A stretch of 50,217 bases of DNA, taken from assembly GCF_002979455.1 (NCBI RefSeq), contig NZ_PCOU01000036.1, positions 1 through 50,217 of the forward strand, given 5' to 3'. The translations under genes and the position numbers were made by a program. The stretch's first letter is position 1. Every line of letters starts with the position of its first letter. The DNA comes from Chryseobacterium sp. MYb7 (lineage in GTDB: Bacteria; Bacteroidota; Bacteroidia; Flavobacteriales; Weeksellaceae). This document shows, in pieces, positions 8,192 to 16,602 of this stretch. The notes under the pieces are model-generated. The model saw nothing but the letters and a program-made list of their open reading frames with translations, had not been told where the DNA came from and did no database searches.

Positions 8192-9301
8192 ATGAGTTTA
8201 GTACTAACAGAAATAAAAAATAAAGTCGGGATCATCACCCTGAATTCCGAAAAAACACTCAATTCGCTTTCATTAGAAATGATTGAAGAACTGAAAGCTG
8301 TTTTGGAAGACTGGAAAACATCCGATGAAATAGCCTGCATTTTTATTCAGGGAGCAGGTGAAAAAGCCCTCTGCGCCGGAGGAGATGTAAGAAAACTATA
8401 CGACGCCATTATTGAACAACAAAGCATCGATGGAACACAAGTACCTCAGCCATGTTTCGATTTCTTTTTAAAGGAATATCAGGTAGATTATGCTATTCAC
8501 ACGTATCCGAAGCCTATCATTGTCTGGGGACATGGTATCGTGATGGGTGGCGGTATTGGTATTATGGTAGGAGCTTCCCACCGTATTGTGACCGAAAGAA
8601 GTAAGCTGGCAATGCCTGAAATTACTATCGGTTTATATCCTGACGTTGGCGGAACCTGGTTTTTAAATAAAATGCCTTCCGCTTATGGGGTTTATCTAGG
8701 ATTAACAGGCGCAAGATTAGACGGAGCCGATTGCAAATTCTTAGGATTGGCAGATTATTACATTTCTTCAAATTCAAAAGAAACATTATTGAATGCTCTT
8801 AATCAGGCTCAATGGAATGGAAATAACCATCAAACTGTTTCTGCAATTCTGGAAAACATTTCAAAAGAGACAACAATACCTGAATCACAGGCACAGAACC
8901 ATCATTCATTCATTAAAAAGTTTGAAGGAATAGATTCTTTAGAAGCATTTAAAGAAATTTTACTGCAATATCCTGATAAAGATGAATGGATCAATACAGG
9001 GATCAAAAGCTTTGAAGCAGGCTCACCAAGTTCAGCACACATCATCTTCAGACAATTGAAAGAAGGTGAAAACTTAAGCATGGAGGAAGTCTTTCAATCC
9101 GAATTAAACTTATCCTGCCAATGCTGCATTCATCCTGATTTTGCAGAAGGTGTAAGAGCTTTATTGGTAGATAAAGACCAGTCTCCAAAATGGCAGCCTG
9201 CAACATTAAATGATATAACCAAAGAATGGGTAGACAGCTATTTTACTCCGCTTTGGCCTCGTGAAGAACATCCATTAAAAAACTTAGGAAAAAAAAATTA
9301 A
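8192..9301 (+). CDS. 3-hydroxyisobutyryl-CoA hydrolase
   Basis: This is a 369-aa crotonase-fold protein of the HIBYL-CoA hydrolase type. It contains the oxyanion-hole segments GAGEKALCAGGDVRKLYD (about 49-66) and the WGHGIVMGGGIGIMVGASHR stretch. PEITIGLYPDVGGTWFL carries the Glu and Asp that distinguish the hydrolase from simple hydratases. The C-terminal WPREEHPLKN is also typical. It would hydrolyse 3-hydroxyisobutyryl-CoA to free 3-hydroxyisobutyrate, the substrate of the next gene, which begins 2 bp later. Confidence 0.9.
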   Translation: MSLVLTEIKNKVGIITLNSEKTLNSLSLEMIEELKAVLEDWKTSDEIACIFIQGAGEKALCAGGDVRKLYDAIIEQQSIDGTQVPQPCFDFFLKEYQVDYAIHTYPKPIIVWGHGIVMGGGIGIMVGASHRIVTERSKLAMPEITIGLYPDVGGTWFLNKMPSAYGVYLGLTGARLDGADCKFLGLADYYISSNSKETLLNALNQAQWNGNNHQTVSAILENISKETTIPESQAQNHHSFIKKFEGIDSLEAFKEILLQYPDKDEWINTGIKSFEAGSPSSAHIIFRQLKEGENLSMEEVFQSELNLSCQCCIHPDFAEGVRALLVDKDQSPKWQPATLNDITKEWVDSYFTPLWPREEHPLKNLGKKN

Positions 9302-9303
9302 TT

Positions 9304-10188
9304 ATGTCAAATATAGCATTTATAGGATTAGGAAATATGGGTGGTCCTATGGCCATCAACCTTGTAAATAAAGGTCATCACGTTACCGGATTTGATCTTT
9401 CCAAGTCAGCTTTAGAAGCATTGGTTTCTGCAGGTGGACAAATCTCGGATTCAGCTATAGCAGCAGCTAAAGACGCGGATGTCATTATTTCAATGCTTCC
9501 GTCTGGAAAACACGTTGCAGAACTCTATTCTAACGAATTTATCAGCCTGCTGAAACCTGATACATTGATCATTGACAGCAGTACTATTGATGCAGTAACC
9601 GCCCGTTCTGTTGCTGAGCTGGCCGCTTCAAAAGGATGCAAAATGATTGATGCGCCCGTTTCCGGTGGTACTGCAGGAGCCCAGGCAGGAACATTAACCT
9701 TTATTGTGGGCGGTAAAACCAAAGACTATGAAAAGGCAAGACCTATACTAAAATGTATGGGACAGAATATCTTCCATGCCGGAGATTCCGGGGCCGGACA
9801 GGTTGCGAAGATCTGTAATAATATGCTTCTTGCTATACACATGATCGGAACCTCTGAAGCCATCAATTTAGGAGTCCGTCACGGATTGGAACCTAAAATA
9901 TTAAGTGAAATCATGCAGAAAAGTTCCGGCAGAAACTGGTCATTGGAAGTTTACAATCCGTATCCCGGAGTGATGGAAAATGCTCCATCTTCAAGAGAAT
10001 ACTCAGGTGGTTTTGCAGTGGATTTGATGACAAAAGATTTGGGATTGGCAGCAGAAGCGGGACTGGAAACAAGAACCTCTACTCCATTGGGAAATGCAGC
10101 TTTAAACCTTTATCGAATCTGGAGTGAAGCAGGAAATGGCACGAGCGATTTTTCAAGCATTATTCAATTCTTAAACAAACATCAGTAA
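9304..10188 (+). CDS. mmsB: 3-hydroxyisobutyrate dehydrogenase
   Basis: This is a 294-aa beta-hydroxyacid dehydrogenase. It has an N-terminal NAD-binding motif IGLGNMGGPMA (about 7-17) and the substrate-binding DAPVSGGTAGAQAGTLT (about 116-132). The catalytic Lys lies in GAGQVAKICNNMLL (about residue 169). It oxidises 3-hydroxyisobutyrate to methylmalonate semialdehyde, the substrate of the mmsA product. Its length and its place between the hydrolase and the enoyl-CoA hydratase fit the valine pathway. Confidence 0.93.
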   Translation: MSNIAFIGLGNMGGPMAINLVNKGHHVTGFDLSKSALEALVSAGGQISDSAIAAAKDADVIISMLPSGKHVAELYSNEFISLLKPDTLIIDSSTIDAVTARSVAELAASKGCKMIDAPVSGGTAGAQAGTLTFIVGGKTKDYEKARPILKCMGQNIFHAGDSGAGQVAKICNNMLLAIHMIGTSEAINLGVRHGLEPKILSEIMQKSSGRNWSLEVYNPYPGVMENAPSSREYSGGFAVDLMTKDLGLAAEAGLETRTSTPLGNAALNLYRIWSEAGNGTSDFSSIIQFLNKHQ

Positions 10189-10190
10189 TC

Positions 10191-10973
10191 ATGAATTTTG
10201 AAACATTACTATATCATCAGGAAGGATATATCGGAACCTTAACTATTAACCGCCCACAGTCTTTAAATGCTTTGAATGAAACAGTTTTAAAAGAATTGAA
10301 ATCATTTGCGGATCAAATCCAATCCAATAAAGACATTCGGGTTTTAATCATTACCGGAGCTGGGGAAAAAGCCTTCGTTGCAGGTGCTGACATCAAAGCA
10401 ATGCAGGGTATGACACCAAAGGAAGCTACAGAGTTTTCGTTGATGGCTCAGAACGCTTTCAATTCCATTGAATCATTACCATTTGCAGTAATTGCGGCAG
10501 TCAACGGTTTTGCATTAGGCGGAGGGTGTGAGCTGGCTTTGTCCTGTGATATCATTCTGGCCAGTGAAAAAGCAAAATTCGGATTACCGGAAGTAACCCT
10601 TGGATTATTGCCTTGTTTTGGAGGAACACAGCGTTTACCGAGAGCTATTGGATTGTACAAGGCGAGAGAAATGGTATTCTCCGGTGAATTTTATTCAGCA
10701 GAAGTTTGTAAAGAATTAGGGTTTGTAAACCGTGTGATCACTCCTGAAGAATTATTGAATGAAGCCCAAAAATTGGCTTCAATAATAGCCTCAAGAGGTC
10801 CTGTAGCCGTAGCAAAAGCAAAACAATCACTGAATACAGGTTTCGAATTACATATTACCGATGGCTTACAACAGGAAGCTGTTTTATTCGGGGAATTATT
10901 TGACACGAAAGATCACAACGAAGGTATCGGCGCCTTTATAGAAAAAAGAAATCCAGATTTTAAAGGAGAATAA
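10191..10973 (+). CDS. Enoyl-CoA hydratase (methacrylyl-CoA hydratase role likely)
   Basis: This is a 260-aa crotonase. It shows TGAGEKAFVAGADIKAM (first oxyanion-hole segment, about 55-71), AVNGFALGGGCELALSCD (second segment) and PEVTLGLLPCFGGTQRLPR, with the two catalytic Glu residues expected of hydratases. It starts 2 bp after mmsB and closes the operon. In this context the likely step is hydration of methacrylyl-CoA to 3-hydroxyisobutyryl-CoA. A strong hairpin with a T run follows at 11010. Confidence 0.91.
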   Translation: MNFETLLYHQEGYIGTLTINRPQSLNALNETVLKELKSFADQIQSNKDIRVLIITGAGEKAFVAGADIKAMQGMTPKEATEFSLMAQNAFNSIESLPFAVIAAVNGFALGGGCELALSCDIILASEKAKFGLPEVTLGLLPCFGGTQRLPRAIGLYKAREMVFSGEFYSAEVCKELGFVNRVITPEELLNEAQKLASIIASRGPVAVAKAKQSLNTGFELHITDGLQQEAVLFGELFDTKDHNEGIGAFIEKRNPDFKGE

Positions 10974-11009
10974 AAGAGCAAATAGTTTTTAAAGATATAT
11001 TTGATTTTT

Positions 11010-11047
11010 AGGAGGCTGGCATATTCTTATGACCGGTCTCCTTTTTT
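11010..11047 (+). terminator. Terminator of the prp-valine operon
   Basis: The stem AGGAGGCTGG / CCGGTCTCCT is a 10-bp helix including G-T pairs, with a 13-nt loop and a T6 run. It lies 36 bp after the last gene of the operon. Confidence 0.85.
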
Positions 11048-11062
11048 ACTTCCATAAAATGA

Positions 11063-11092
11063 TTGTCATACAATCAAATTGTCTTAATTTTG
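11063..11092 (+). promoter_or_regulatory. Promoter of the P4-type phosphatase gene
   Basis: TTG at 11063-11065 and TAATTTTG at 11085-11092 are separated by 19 bp, matching the Bacteroidota sigma-A pattern (TTG - about 19 - TAnnTTTG). The predicted start of transcription is about 13 nt before the ATG. Confidence 0.6.
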
Positions 11093-11111
11093 TCTTTCCT
11101 ATTCAAATTCA

Positions 11112-11936
11112 ATGAAAAATTTTAATCTCATTATCGCAAGCTGCTTCCTTGCTTCGGTTTTATCGTGTACAGCGGCAGCTCCGGTTGCGAAGACTTCCAC
11201 AGAAGAAACTCCTTATCAAAACCTTGGACGTGACGGAAAAATATACGCTGCATTTTATCAGCAAAGAGCAGCAGAATATGAAGCGCTGTGTCTTCAGGCA
11301 TACAATATTGCAACACTCCGTCTGGATCAGGCTTTAGCGCAGAAATCTGACAAACCTTTAGCCATCGTTTCTGATATTGATGAAACGTTTTTAGATAATT
11401 CCTATTACGCTGTGGAGCGATCAAAGTTGGGGAAAAATTACGATCAGAAAACATGGGAAGAATGGACAGCGAAAGGTATTGCTACGCCACTTACGGGCTC
11501 TCAAAAGTTCTATCAATATGCAGCAAGCAAAGGAATCCAGGTTTTTTATGTGACCAACCGTGTCGAGCAGGAACGTGAGGGAACTATGAAGAATTTAAAG
11601 AAATACAATTTCCCTGTTCAAAGTGATGCCAACCTTATTTTAAGATCAAAAGAAAGCAGTAAGGAAACCCGCAGAAAAGATATTGCTAAAAATTATAATA
11701 TCGTTTTGCTGTTGGGCGATAATCTTGCCGACTTCTCAGATCTTTTTGATAAAAAGTCAGAGACAGAACGTTCTTCAGCCGTGAAAAATTCCGCGGATGA
11801 TTTTGGAAAAAAATTCATTATCATTCCGAATGTAGGGTATGGAGACTGGGAATCCTCCTTTTATAACTACAAATACGATTACACCGATCAGCAGAAAAAC
11901 TCAATGATGTATGATGCCGTGAAATCTAATCCTTAA
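11112..11936 (+). CDS. 5'-nucleotidase / class C acid phosphatase lipoprotein, e(P4) family
   Basis: This 274-aa protein is a HAD-fold phosphatase of the lipoprotein e(P4)/class C acid phosphatase family. A lipoprotein signal peptide ends in ASVLSC (Cys at about 19). The nucleophile and acid motif is IVSDIDETFLDNS (Asp at about 88 and 90), with FYVTNR for motif II and LLGDNLADFSDLFD for motif IV. It is expected to be anchored at the cell envelope and to dephosphorylate nucleoside monophosphates. It stands alone between two terminators with its own promoter. Confidence 0.92.
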   Translation: MKNFNLIIASCFLASVLSCTAAAPVAKTSTEETPYQNLGRDGKIYAAFYQQRAAEYEALCLQAYNIATLRLDQALAQKSDKPLAIVSDIDETFLDNSYYAVERSKLGKNYDQKTWEEWTAKGIATPLTGSQKFYQYAASKGIQVFYVTNRVEQEREGTMKNLKKYNFPVQSDANLILRSKESSKETRRKDIAKNYNIVLLLGDNLADFSDLFDKKSETERSSAVKNSADDFGKKFIIIPNVGYGDWESSFYNYKYDYTDQQKNSMMYDAVKSNP

Positions 11937-11964
11937 ATAAAGTCTAAACTTTAGATACCAACTC

Positions 11965-11995
11965 AAAACCTCTCAACAAAATTGAGAGGTTTTTT
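11965..11995 (+). terminator. Intrinsic terminator
   Basis: AAAACCTCTCAA / TTGAGAGGTTTT forms a perfect stem with a short loop and a T6 run 28 bp after the phosphatase gene. The A-rich 5' flank makes it possibly bidirectional. Confidence 0.85.
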
Positions 11996-12213
11996 ATTGA
12001 TTTTTACAAAACGTTTCTCTACTCTCATAAATTGTCTCATTTTTTTGAGACATTTTTTATTTTCAGAGGAATAATATCCTTTAATATTTCCCAACAATAG
12101 GAAAAACATGACGAATTGACACCATTTTCGGTATGGTATCATTTTCGACTTAAAGATAATTAATTTTAATGCAAACCTTTTATTTTTTGTTAAATTTAAA
12201 ACTAAGTAAGAAA

Positions 12214-12245
12214 TTGAATACACATTTAACAACTGCATAATTTTG
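12214..12245 (+). promoter_or_regulatory. Promoter of the ere-ABC operon
   Basis: TAATTTTG at 12238-12245 matches the Bacteroidota -7 box, with TTG at 12214-12216 upstream (21-bp spacing). It ends only 5 bp before the ATG at 12251, so the transcript would be nearly leaderless. Confidence 0.5.
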
Positions 12246-12250
12246 AATGA

Positions 12251-13537
12251 ATGAAAAAAATATTCTACACTTTTATAGTTTCAGTTATTGCAGTTTTACT
12301 CCTGAATAAAATTGTTTTTAAAGATATTCCGGAAAAAGAAAAACAGGAATTCCTGAACGATGTTCAACGATACAAGTATCCTATAAAAAGTATTTCAATG
12401 GATTATAAGGACAACAGTGACCTGAAGACTTTGGATGCTGCACTTAAAGACAACAGCATTGTAATGCTGGGGGAAAACACCCATTACGATGGAGCTACAA
12501 TGCAGGCCAAAAGCAGACTGATTAAATATCTGCACGAAAATCTGGGTTATAATGTAGTACTGTATGAAGCCGGACAATATGATACCTGGATGATGAATGA
12601 GGAAATGAAAAACCGCAGTCTGAAAATTCCTCCAGCATCTATCGGAGGAACAGGGCTTTTCGATTTTTGGTGGAATAATAAGGAAACGCAACCTTTGATT
12701 ACCTATTATCAAAAAAACAAAACTTCTGCTCAACCGATTGAACTGGGAGGTTTTGACATTCAGTTTTCCGGAGATGAACTTTATGATAAACGTAGTAAAC
12801 TTTTGAAAGATTTTTTAAACAAAAATAAGATTGATCTTAAATCTTTCCCTCTATTACATAAGCATATAGATCAGATTTCTAATTTTATGTATAAGGGATT
12901 TGCCAGTAAAAGCTTACCCGGAAATCAGCAAAAAGATATTCTCAATGAAATCAGCCGACTGGAACAAACCGTTTTAAAGTTGAAAAAAAATCCCGAAAAC
13001 ATAATGTATGCAAGGTATTTACATGACATGAGAAACAATTTTGATAAAATATGGAAATATAAACCAGGATCCATGAAGAGTATGCAGTTCAGAGATTCTC
13101 TGATGGCTAAAAATCTTATTTATCAGATTGATTCCGTTTATCAGAGACAAAAAGTTATTGTCTGGTGTGCGAACATTCATACTTTCGCAAGTCGTTACAA
13201 CAAAAGTTATCTGCCTCTGGGGGCCTATATCAAAAGCAAGTATGGAAAAGCTTCTTATATGATTGGTTTTTCATCCTACGCCAAATACAATAAAACAGGA
13301 ACATTAGCAGATAAACCAGGAAAACTTGCCATTGAGAATACGTTTCATACAACGAAAACACCTTACTTTTTTATCAACCTGAGAAATATTCCGCAAACCT
13401 CTGTTCTGAGGAAAGAGTTTGTATCTACCATCAATCAGGGAGTAGATCAGAAAAAGAACTGGAGTGCGTTTTTTGACGGAATATTTTATATAGACACCAA
13501 CACTTCTTTAACACCCATCAACAATGGAGAGCATTAA
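12251..13537 (+). CDS. Erythromycin esterase family protein
   Basis: This is a 428-aa protein with an N-terminal membrane anchor or signal (about 4-22) followed by an erythromycin-esterase-like domain. The family signature MLGENTHYDGA (about 75-85) and VVLYEAGQYDTW supply the conserved Glu/His set. GGFDIQFSG and VIVWCANIHTFAS correspond to later conserved blocks. Enzymes of this superfamily include macrolide esterases (EreA/EreB) and succinoglycan-biosynthesis-like proteins, so macrolide hydrolysis is possible but not shown. The gene end overlaps the following ABC ATPase by 14 bp, making a coupled three-gene operon with an exporter. Confidence 0.85.
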   Translation: MKKIFYTFIVSVIAVLLLNKIVFKDIPEKEKQEFLNDVQRYKYPIKSISMDYKDNSDLKTLDAALKDNSIVMLGENTHYDGATMQAKSRLIKYLHENLGYNVVLYEAGQYDTWMMNEEMKNRSLKIPPASIGGTGLFDFWWNNKETQPLITYYQKNKTSAQPIELGGFDIQFSGDELYDKRSKLLKDFLNKNKIDLKSFPLLHKHIDQISNFMYKGFASKSLPGNQQKDILNEISRLEQTVLKLKKNPENIMYARYLHDMRNNFDKIWKYKPGSMKSMQFRDSLMAKNLIYQIDSVYQRQKVIVWCANIHTFASRYNKSYLPLGAYIKSKYGKASYMIGFSSYAKYNKTGTLADKPGKLAIENTFHTTKTPYFFINLRNIPQTSVLRKEFVSTINQGVDQKKNWSAFFDGIFYIDTNTSLTPINNGEH

Positions 13538-14426
13538 AACACAAAACCTTAGCTATACGATAGGTTCTAAAACCATTCTAAACAACATCAATCTTACTAT
13601 TCCTGAAGGCAGCATATATGGCTATCTGGGAAGAAATGGAGCGGGAAAATCGACTACCATAAAACTTCTTTTGGGTCTTTTGGAATCATCAGGGGACAAC
13701 ATTTTCATTCAGAATAAAAGTTTAAAACAAAACCGGACAGAGATTCTTGCCAACACCGGAAATCTGATTGAATCACCGTGTTTTTATACCAAACTCACGG
13801 TTTCTGAAAATTTAAAATATCTGGATATCATTTATGGCAAAGGAAATAAAAGGATTGATGAGGTTCTGGAGCTTGTAGATCTGAATAACGAGAAGAAAAA
13901 GAAGGCAAGCGCACTGTCTATGGGAATGAAACAGCGTCTCGGAATTGCTATGGCTATTTTTCATGATCCGAAACTTCTGATTCTGGATGAACCCCTCAAC
14001 GGACTTGACCCTCAGGGTATTTTTGAGATGAGAAAACTCTTCCAACATTTGAATGAACAGGGAAAAACGATTTTCCTTTCGAGCCATATTTTGAGTGAAC
14101 TGGAGAAAACAGCTACTCATATTGGAATTATTGAGGGTGGAAAAATGATTTTCCAGGGAACTAAAAATGAACTTTTAAACAAAGTAGAAAAAGATATTGT
14201 CTTAAAAATTAATAATACCGAAAAAGCCTTATCTATCCTACAGCAAAGCTATGCAGTGACCTTGAACAGTCCTAACAAAATTTCTGTGAAAATCAATGAT
14301 GACAAAGAATTCAACGGACTACTCACAACGCTGATCCAAAACGGAATTGAGGTATATGACATAGAATCTGAAAGTACCAATCTTGAGCAGATCTTCATTA
14401 ATTTAATTGCTAAAAACCATGACTAA
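13524..14426 (+). CDS. ABC transporter ATP-binding protein
   Basis: This is a 300-aa ABC ATPase. It has the Walker A motif GRNGAGKSTT (about 37-46), the signature LSMGMKQRLGIAMA, the Walker B motif LLILDEPLNGLDPQG and the switch His in FLSSHIL. The C-terminal 80-residue extension resembles those of bacitracin/lantibiotic-type exporters (BcrA/LanF class). It overlaps the esterase gene upstream and the permease gene downstream, so all three are probably translated in a coupled way. The substrate is unknown; export of a peptide or drug is the family's usual role. Confidence 0.93.
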   Translation: MESIKTQNLSYTIGSKTILNNINLTIPEGSIYGYLGRNGAGKSTTIKLLLGLLESSGDNIFIQNKSLKQNRTEILANTGNLIESPCFYTKLTVSENLKYLDIIYGKGNKRIDEVLELVDLNNEKKKKASALSMGMKQRLGIAMAIFHDPKLLILDEPLNGLDPQGIFEMRKLFQHLNEQGKTIFLSSHILSELEKTATHIGIIEGGKMIFQGTKNELLNKVEKDIVLKINNTEKALSILQQSYAVTLNSPNKISVKINDDKEFNGLLTTLIQNGIEVYDIESESTNLEQIFINLIAKNHD

Positions 14427-15201
14427 TACCAATACTTTTTTCAAGGCATTTTCATCCGAGCAGTACAAGCTCTCCAAAAACAAAGAAATTTTCGGAATTC
14501 TGCTGATTCCTATTTTGATTATTTTCGCTGTTGATCTTTATATCACTTATGATGTAATCCGTTCCGGAATAGAGGTATCAGAAGGAACTGTGAATCCATG
14601 GAAAGCTTCATTGGGAAGAACCGTATTTATGTTCTTTTATCTGCTGTTTCCTATCCTTGTTTCACTTTTTGTACAGGCCTGCTGTGATGTAGAATACCGG
14701 AATAACAATTATAAAATTCTGTTTACACTTCCTGTTTCGAAGACTAAAATATTTTTCTCGAAGGCTCTGTTTATCCAAATTACAGTTTTCCTGTCTGTTC
14801 TTTTTTCATATCTGGCATTACTGTTAAGCGGATATTTACTCAGTATTGCTTTCCCACAACTGGGTTTTCAGAATTATGATTTCAGAGAAGTCATATTTTA
14901 TACCTTTCTGAAGTTTTTCATTACACTTTCTGCGATTGCTATGGTACAGCTGGCATTGAGTCTTCTCTTCAAAAATTTTATTTACCCTATTGGGTTTGGG
15001 GTATTTATGCTGTTATTTTCTACGATCGTTAATGAAAGAGATTTTTCTGATTTTCTGATTTATACCGGAGGCTACAAATCCATGTTGAATTTTATGAATG
15101 AAAATATTGTCTTTGAAAGACTGGATTACTGTAATATCGCTGCCATTTTTATCTTTATGGCTGTGAGTTTTTATCTTTTCGTAAAGAAGAAAGGAGGTTA
15201 A
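14419..15201 (+). CDS. ABC-2 type permease subunit
   Basis: This is a 260-aa integral membrane protein with about six hydrophobic segments. It starts with a short cytoplasmic FFKAFSSEQYKLSKNKEIF helix typical of ABC-2 permeases of the LanE/BcrB kind. I chose the ATG at 14419, which overlaps the ATPase stop by 8 bp; a TTG 12 bp upstream is less likely. It pairs with the preceding ATPase to form the exporter. An inverted-repeat element follows directly. Confidence 0.87.
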   Translation: MTNTNTFFKAFSSEQYKLSKNKEIFGILLIPILIIFAVDLYITYDVIRSGIEVSEGTVNPWKASLGRTVFMFFYLLFPILVSLFVQACCDVEYRNNNYKILFTLPVSKTKIFFSKALFIQITVFLSVLFSYLALLLSGYLLSIAFPQLGFQNYDFREVIFYTFLKFFITLSAIAMVQLALSLLFKNFIYPIGFGVFMLLFSTIVNERDFSDFLIYTGGYKSMLNFMNENIVFERLDYCNIAAIFIFMAVSFYLFVKKKGG

Positions 15202-15214
15202 AAGGTTGGAAGAT

Positions 15215-15296
15215 GGAAGCTTGAGGATGGAAGTTACTAGCAGACCTATCAATGAATAAATATTGATAGACTTCCCTCTCCCATCTTCAAGCTTCC
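15215..15296. repeat. Nested inverted repeat, likely bidirectional terminator
   Basis: The outer arms GGAAGCTTGAGGATGG (15215-15230) and CCATCTTCAAGCTTCC (15281-15296) pair with one mismatch. The inner arms CTATCAAT (15246-15253) and ATTGATAG (15262-15269) pair perfectly. The element fills the gap between two convergent genes. Its composition resembles dispersed intergenic repeats. Confidence 0.7.
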
Positions 15297-15307
15297 TTAC
15301 CCAATAT

Positions 15308-15832
15308 TTACGCTACGGTTTTTACTTTTGTTCCGTTCTTAGCTGCTTCAATTTTCTTATTATTTCTAAGCTCACGTTTCATTTTACGGTAATCCCAGGG
15401 AGACATAGCATTACTATCCTGCCATAAACCAACTTTTTTACTTTTTGCATTTTCCTGAATCTTACCCAAAGAAGCATCTTTGGAATAGGAAAAATACCAC
15501 CAGCCCATTCCAGCTTTTATAACCTCTTTGGAAAGGTATTTTCCATCATCATAATACACCTTTGCAATAGATCTTCCATAGCGGTCTGTAGTGGTTTCAA
15601 CAAAACTTACCGTTTTCCCAAATACCTGAGCAGAAGTAAACTGTTTTGCATTTTTCCCGAACGCTTGTCCACTTTCCGGGCAATCAACTTCAGCAAGTCT
15701 GATCTTTTTTTGCTGGTTTCCTTTTAGCAGTAAAGTAATGGTATCTCCGTCTGAAATTTTGATCACTTTTCCGGTAGTCTGTGAGAATAGAAATACAGGG
15801 AAAAGTACATACAGCAGCATTAATCGTTTCAT
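15308..15832 (-). CDS. Secreted staphylococcal-nuclease-like endonuclease
   Basis: This is a 174-aa protein with a signal peptide (about 1-18) and an SNase domain. GKVIKISDGDTITLLL holds the metal-binding Asp residues, IRLAEVDCPE supplies the conserved Arg/Glu region, and DRYGRSIAKVYYDDG follows. Its size is usual for exported thermonuclease-like proteins that degrade DNA or RNA in the periplasm or outside. The tail is basic (KMKRELRNNKKIEAAKNGTK). It is transcribed alone, towards the inverted repeat at 15215-15296. Confidence 0.9.
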   Translation of the reverse strand: MKRLMLLYVLFPVFLFSQTTGKVIKISDGDTITLLLKGNQQKKIRLAEVDCPESGQAFGKNAKQFTSAQVFGKTVSFVETTTDRYGRSIAKVYYDDGKYLSKEVIKAGMGWWYFSYSKDASLGKIQENAKSKKVGLWQDSNAMSPWDYRKMKRELRNNKKIEAAKNGTKVKTVA

Positions 15833-16170
15833 GGAGTAAAGATAGTACTTATAAAAGATAAAAATGTATCAAACATTGAGCTCAACAGGTAAAACGTTCG
15901 TCATCAGACACTAAATTTTTACAGTAAAAAAGTATCATTTCTAAGAAAATATATTTCGGTTTATAAAAAATGTTCTGAAACTTTTATAAGATTGTTTTCT
16001 CTAAGATTCCTTTTCATAGCAATAGAGAGAAAAAAAGTGAAAATTTTTTCATCATTTTTAAAGCAAGCTAAATCAATGGTTATTAATCAGGTAAAGGTAA
16101 TAAAAAACTTTTCATGAAAAATTAATTAAAAATTATTCTTTATTTTATTTTTTTATTTGAAAAAGTATTG

Positions 16171-16178
16171 TACCTTTG
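16171..16178 (+). promoter_or_regulatory. -7 box of the tRNA-Pro/tRNA-Arg transcript
   Basis: TACCTTTG followed by CA is a perfect match to TAnnTTTG, in a very AT-rich stretch 43 bp before tRNA-Pro. The 388 bp between the nuclease gene and the tRNAs contain nothing else I can identify. Confidence 0.6.
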
Positions 16179-16220
16179 CAACCGCAAAAACGAAGTAAAT
16201 ATCGTTACTGATGACACCCT

Positions 16221-16295
16221 CGGGGCGTAGCGTAGTCCGGTCATCGCGCCTGGTTTGGGACCAGGAGGTCGCAGGTTCGAATCCTGCCGCCCCGA
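16221..16295 (+). tRNA. tRNA-Pro (TGG)
   Basis: The acceptor CGGGGCG pairs with CGCCCCG, the anticodon arm is CCTGG-TTTGGGA-CCAGG (anticodon TGG), and the T arm is GCAGG-TTCGAAT-CCTGC. The 3' CCA is not encoded. tRNA-Arg follows 32 bp later, presumably on the same transcript. Confidence 0.95.
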
Positions 16296-16327
16296 CTGTT
16301 TTAATAGTTTTCTCAAAACTATTTAAT

Positions 16328-16401
16328 GGGTGCGTAGCTCAGCTGGATAGAGCATCTGCCTTCTAAGCAGACGGTCAAAGGTTCGAATCCTTTCGCGCTC
16401 A
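16328..16401 (+). tRNA. tRNA-Arg (TCT)
   Basis: The acceptor GGGTGCG pairs with CGCGCTC, the D stem is GCTC/GAGC, the anticodon arm is TCTGC-CTTCTAA-GCAGA (anticodon TCT), and the T arm is AAAGG-TTCGAAT-CCTTT. It is 74 nt with no encoded CCA. Its 3' half is the parent of the degenerate copies that follow and of the remnant at 311-367. Confidence 0.96.
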
Positions 16402-16405
16402 CATA

Positions 16406-16435
16406 AAGACTTACTGGAAACAGTGAGTCTTTTTT
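16406..16435 (+). terminator. tRNA-Arg terminator
   Basis: AAGACTTACT / AGTGAGTCTT pairs around a GGAAAC loop and is followed by T5. The same hairpin recurs in each of the following 132-bp units and, with changed loop bases, at 16802-16830. Confidence 0.85.
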
Positions 16436-16470
16436 AGTTTTATTACTTACTCAACATTTATTGATAAAGC

Positions 16471-16533
16471 AGACTGGATAGAAACATCCCGATTTAAATC
16501 GGGACGGCAAAGGTTCGAATCCTTTCGCGCTCA
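16471..16533 (+). pseudogene. Degenerate tRNA-Arg copy 1
   Basis: AGACTGGATAGAAACAT resembles the D loop and D stem of tRNA-Arg. The anticodon arm is replaced by the perfect palindrome CCCGATTTAAATCGGG (16488-16503), after which the variable region, T arm and acceptor 3' strand match the intact gene. There is no 5' acceptor strand. Confidence 0.75.
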
Positions 16534-16602
16534 CATAAAGACTTACTGGAAACAGTGAGTCTTTTTTGGTTTTATTACTTACTCAACATTCATTGATAAA
16601 GC

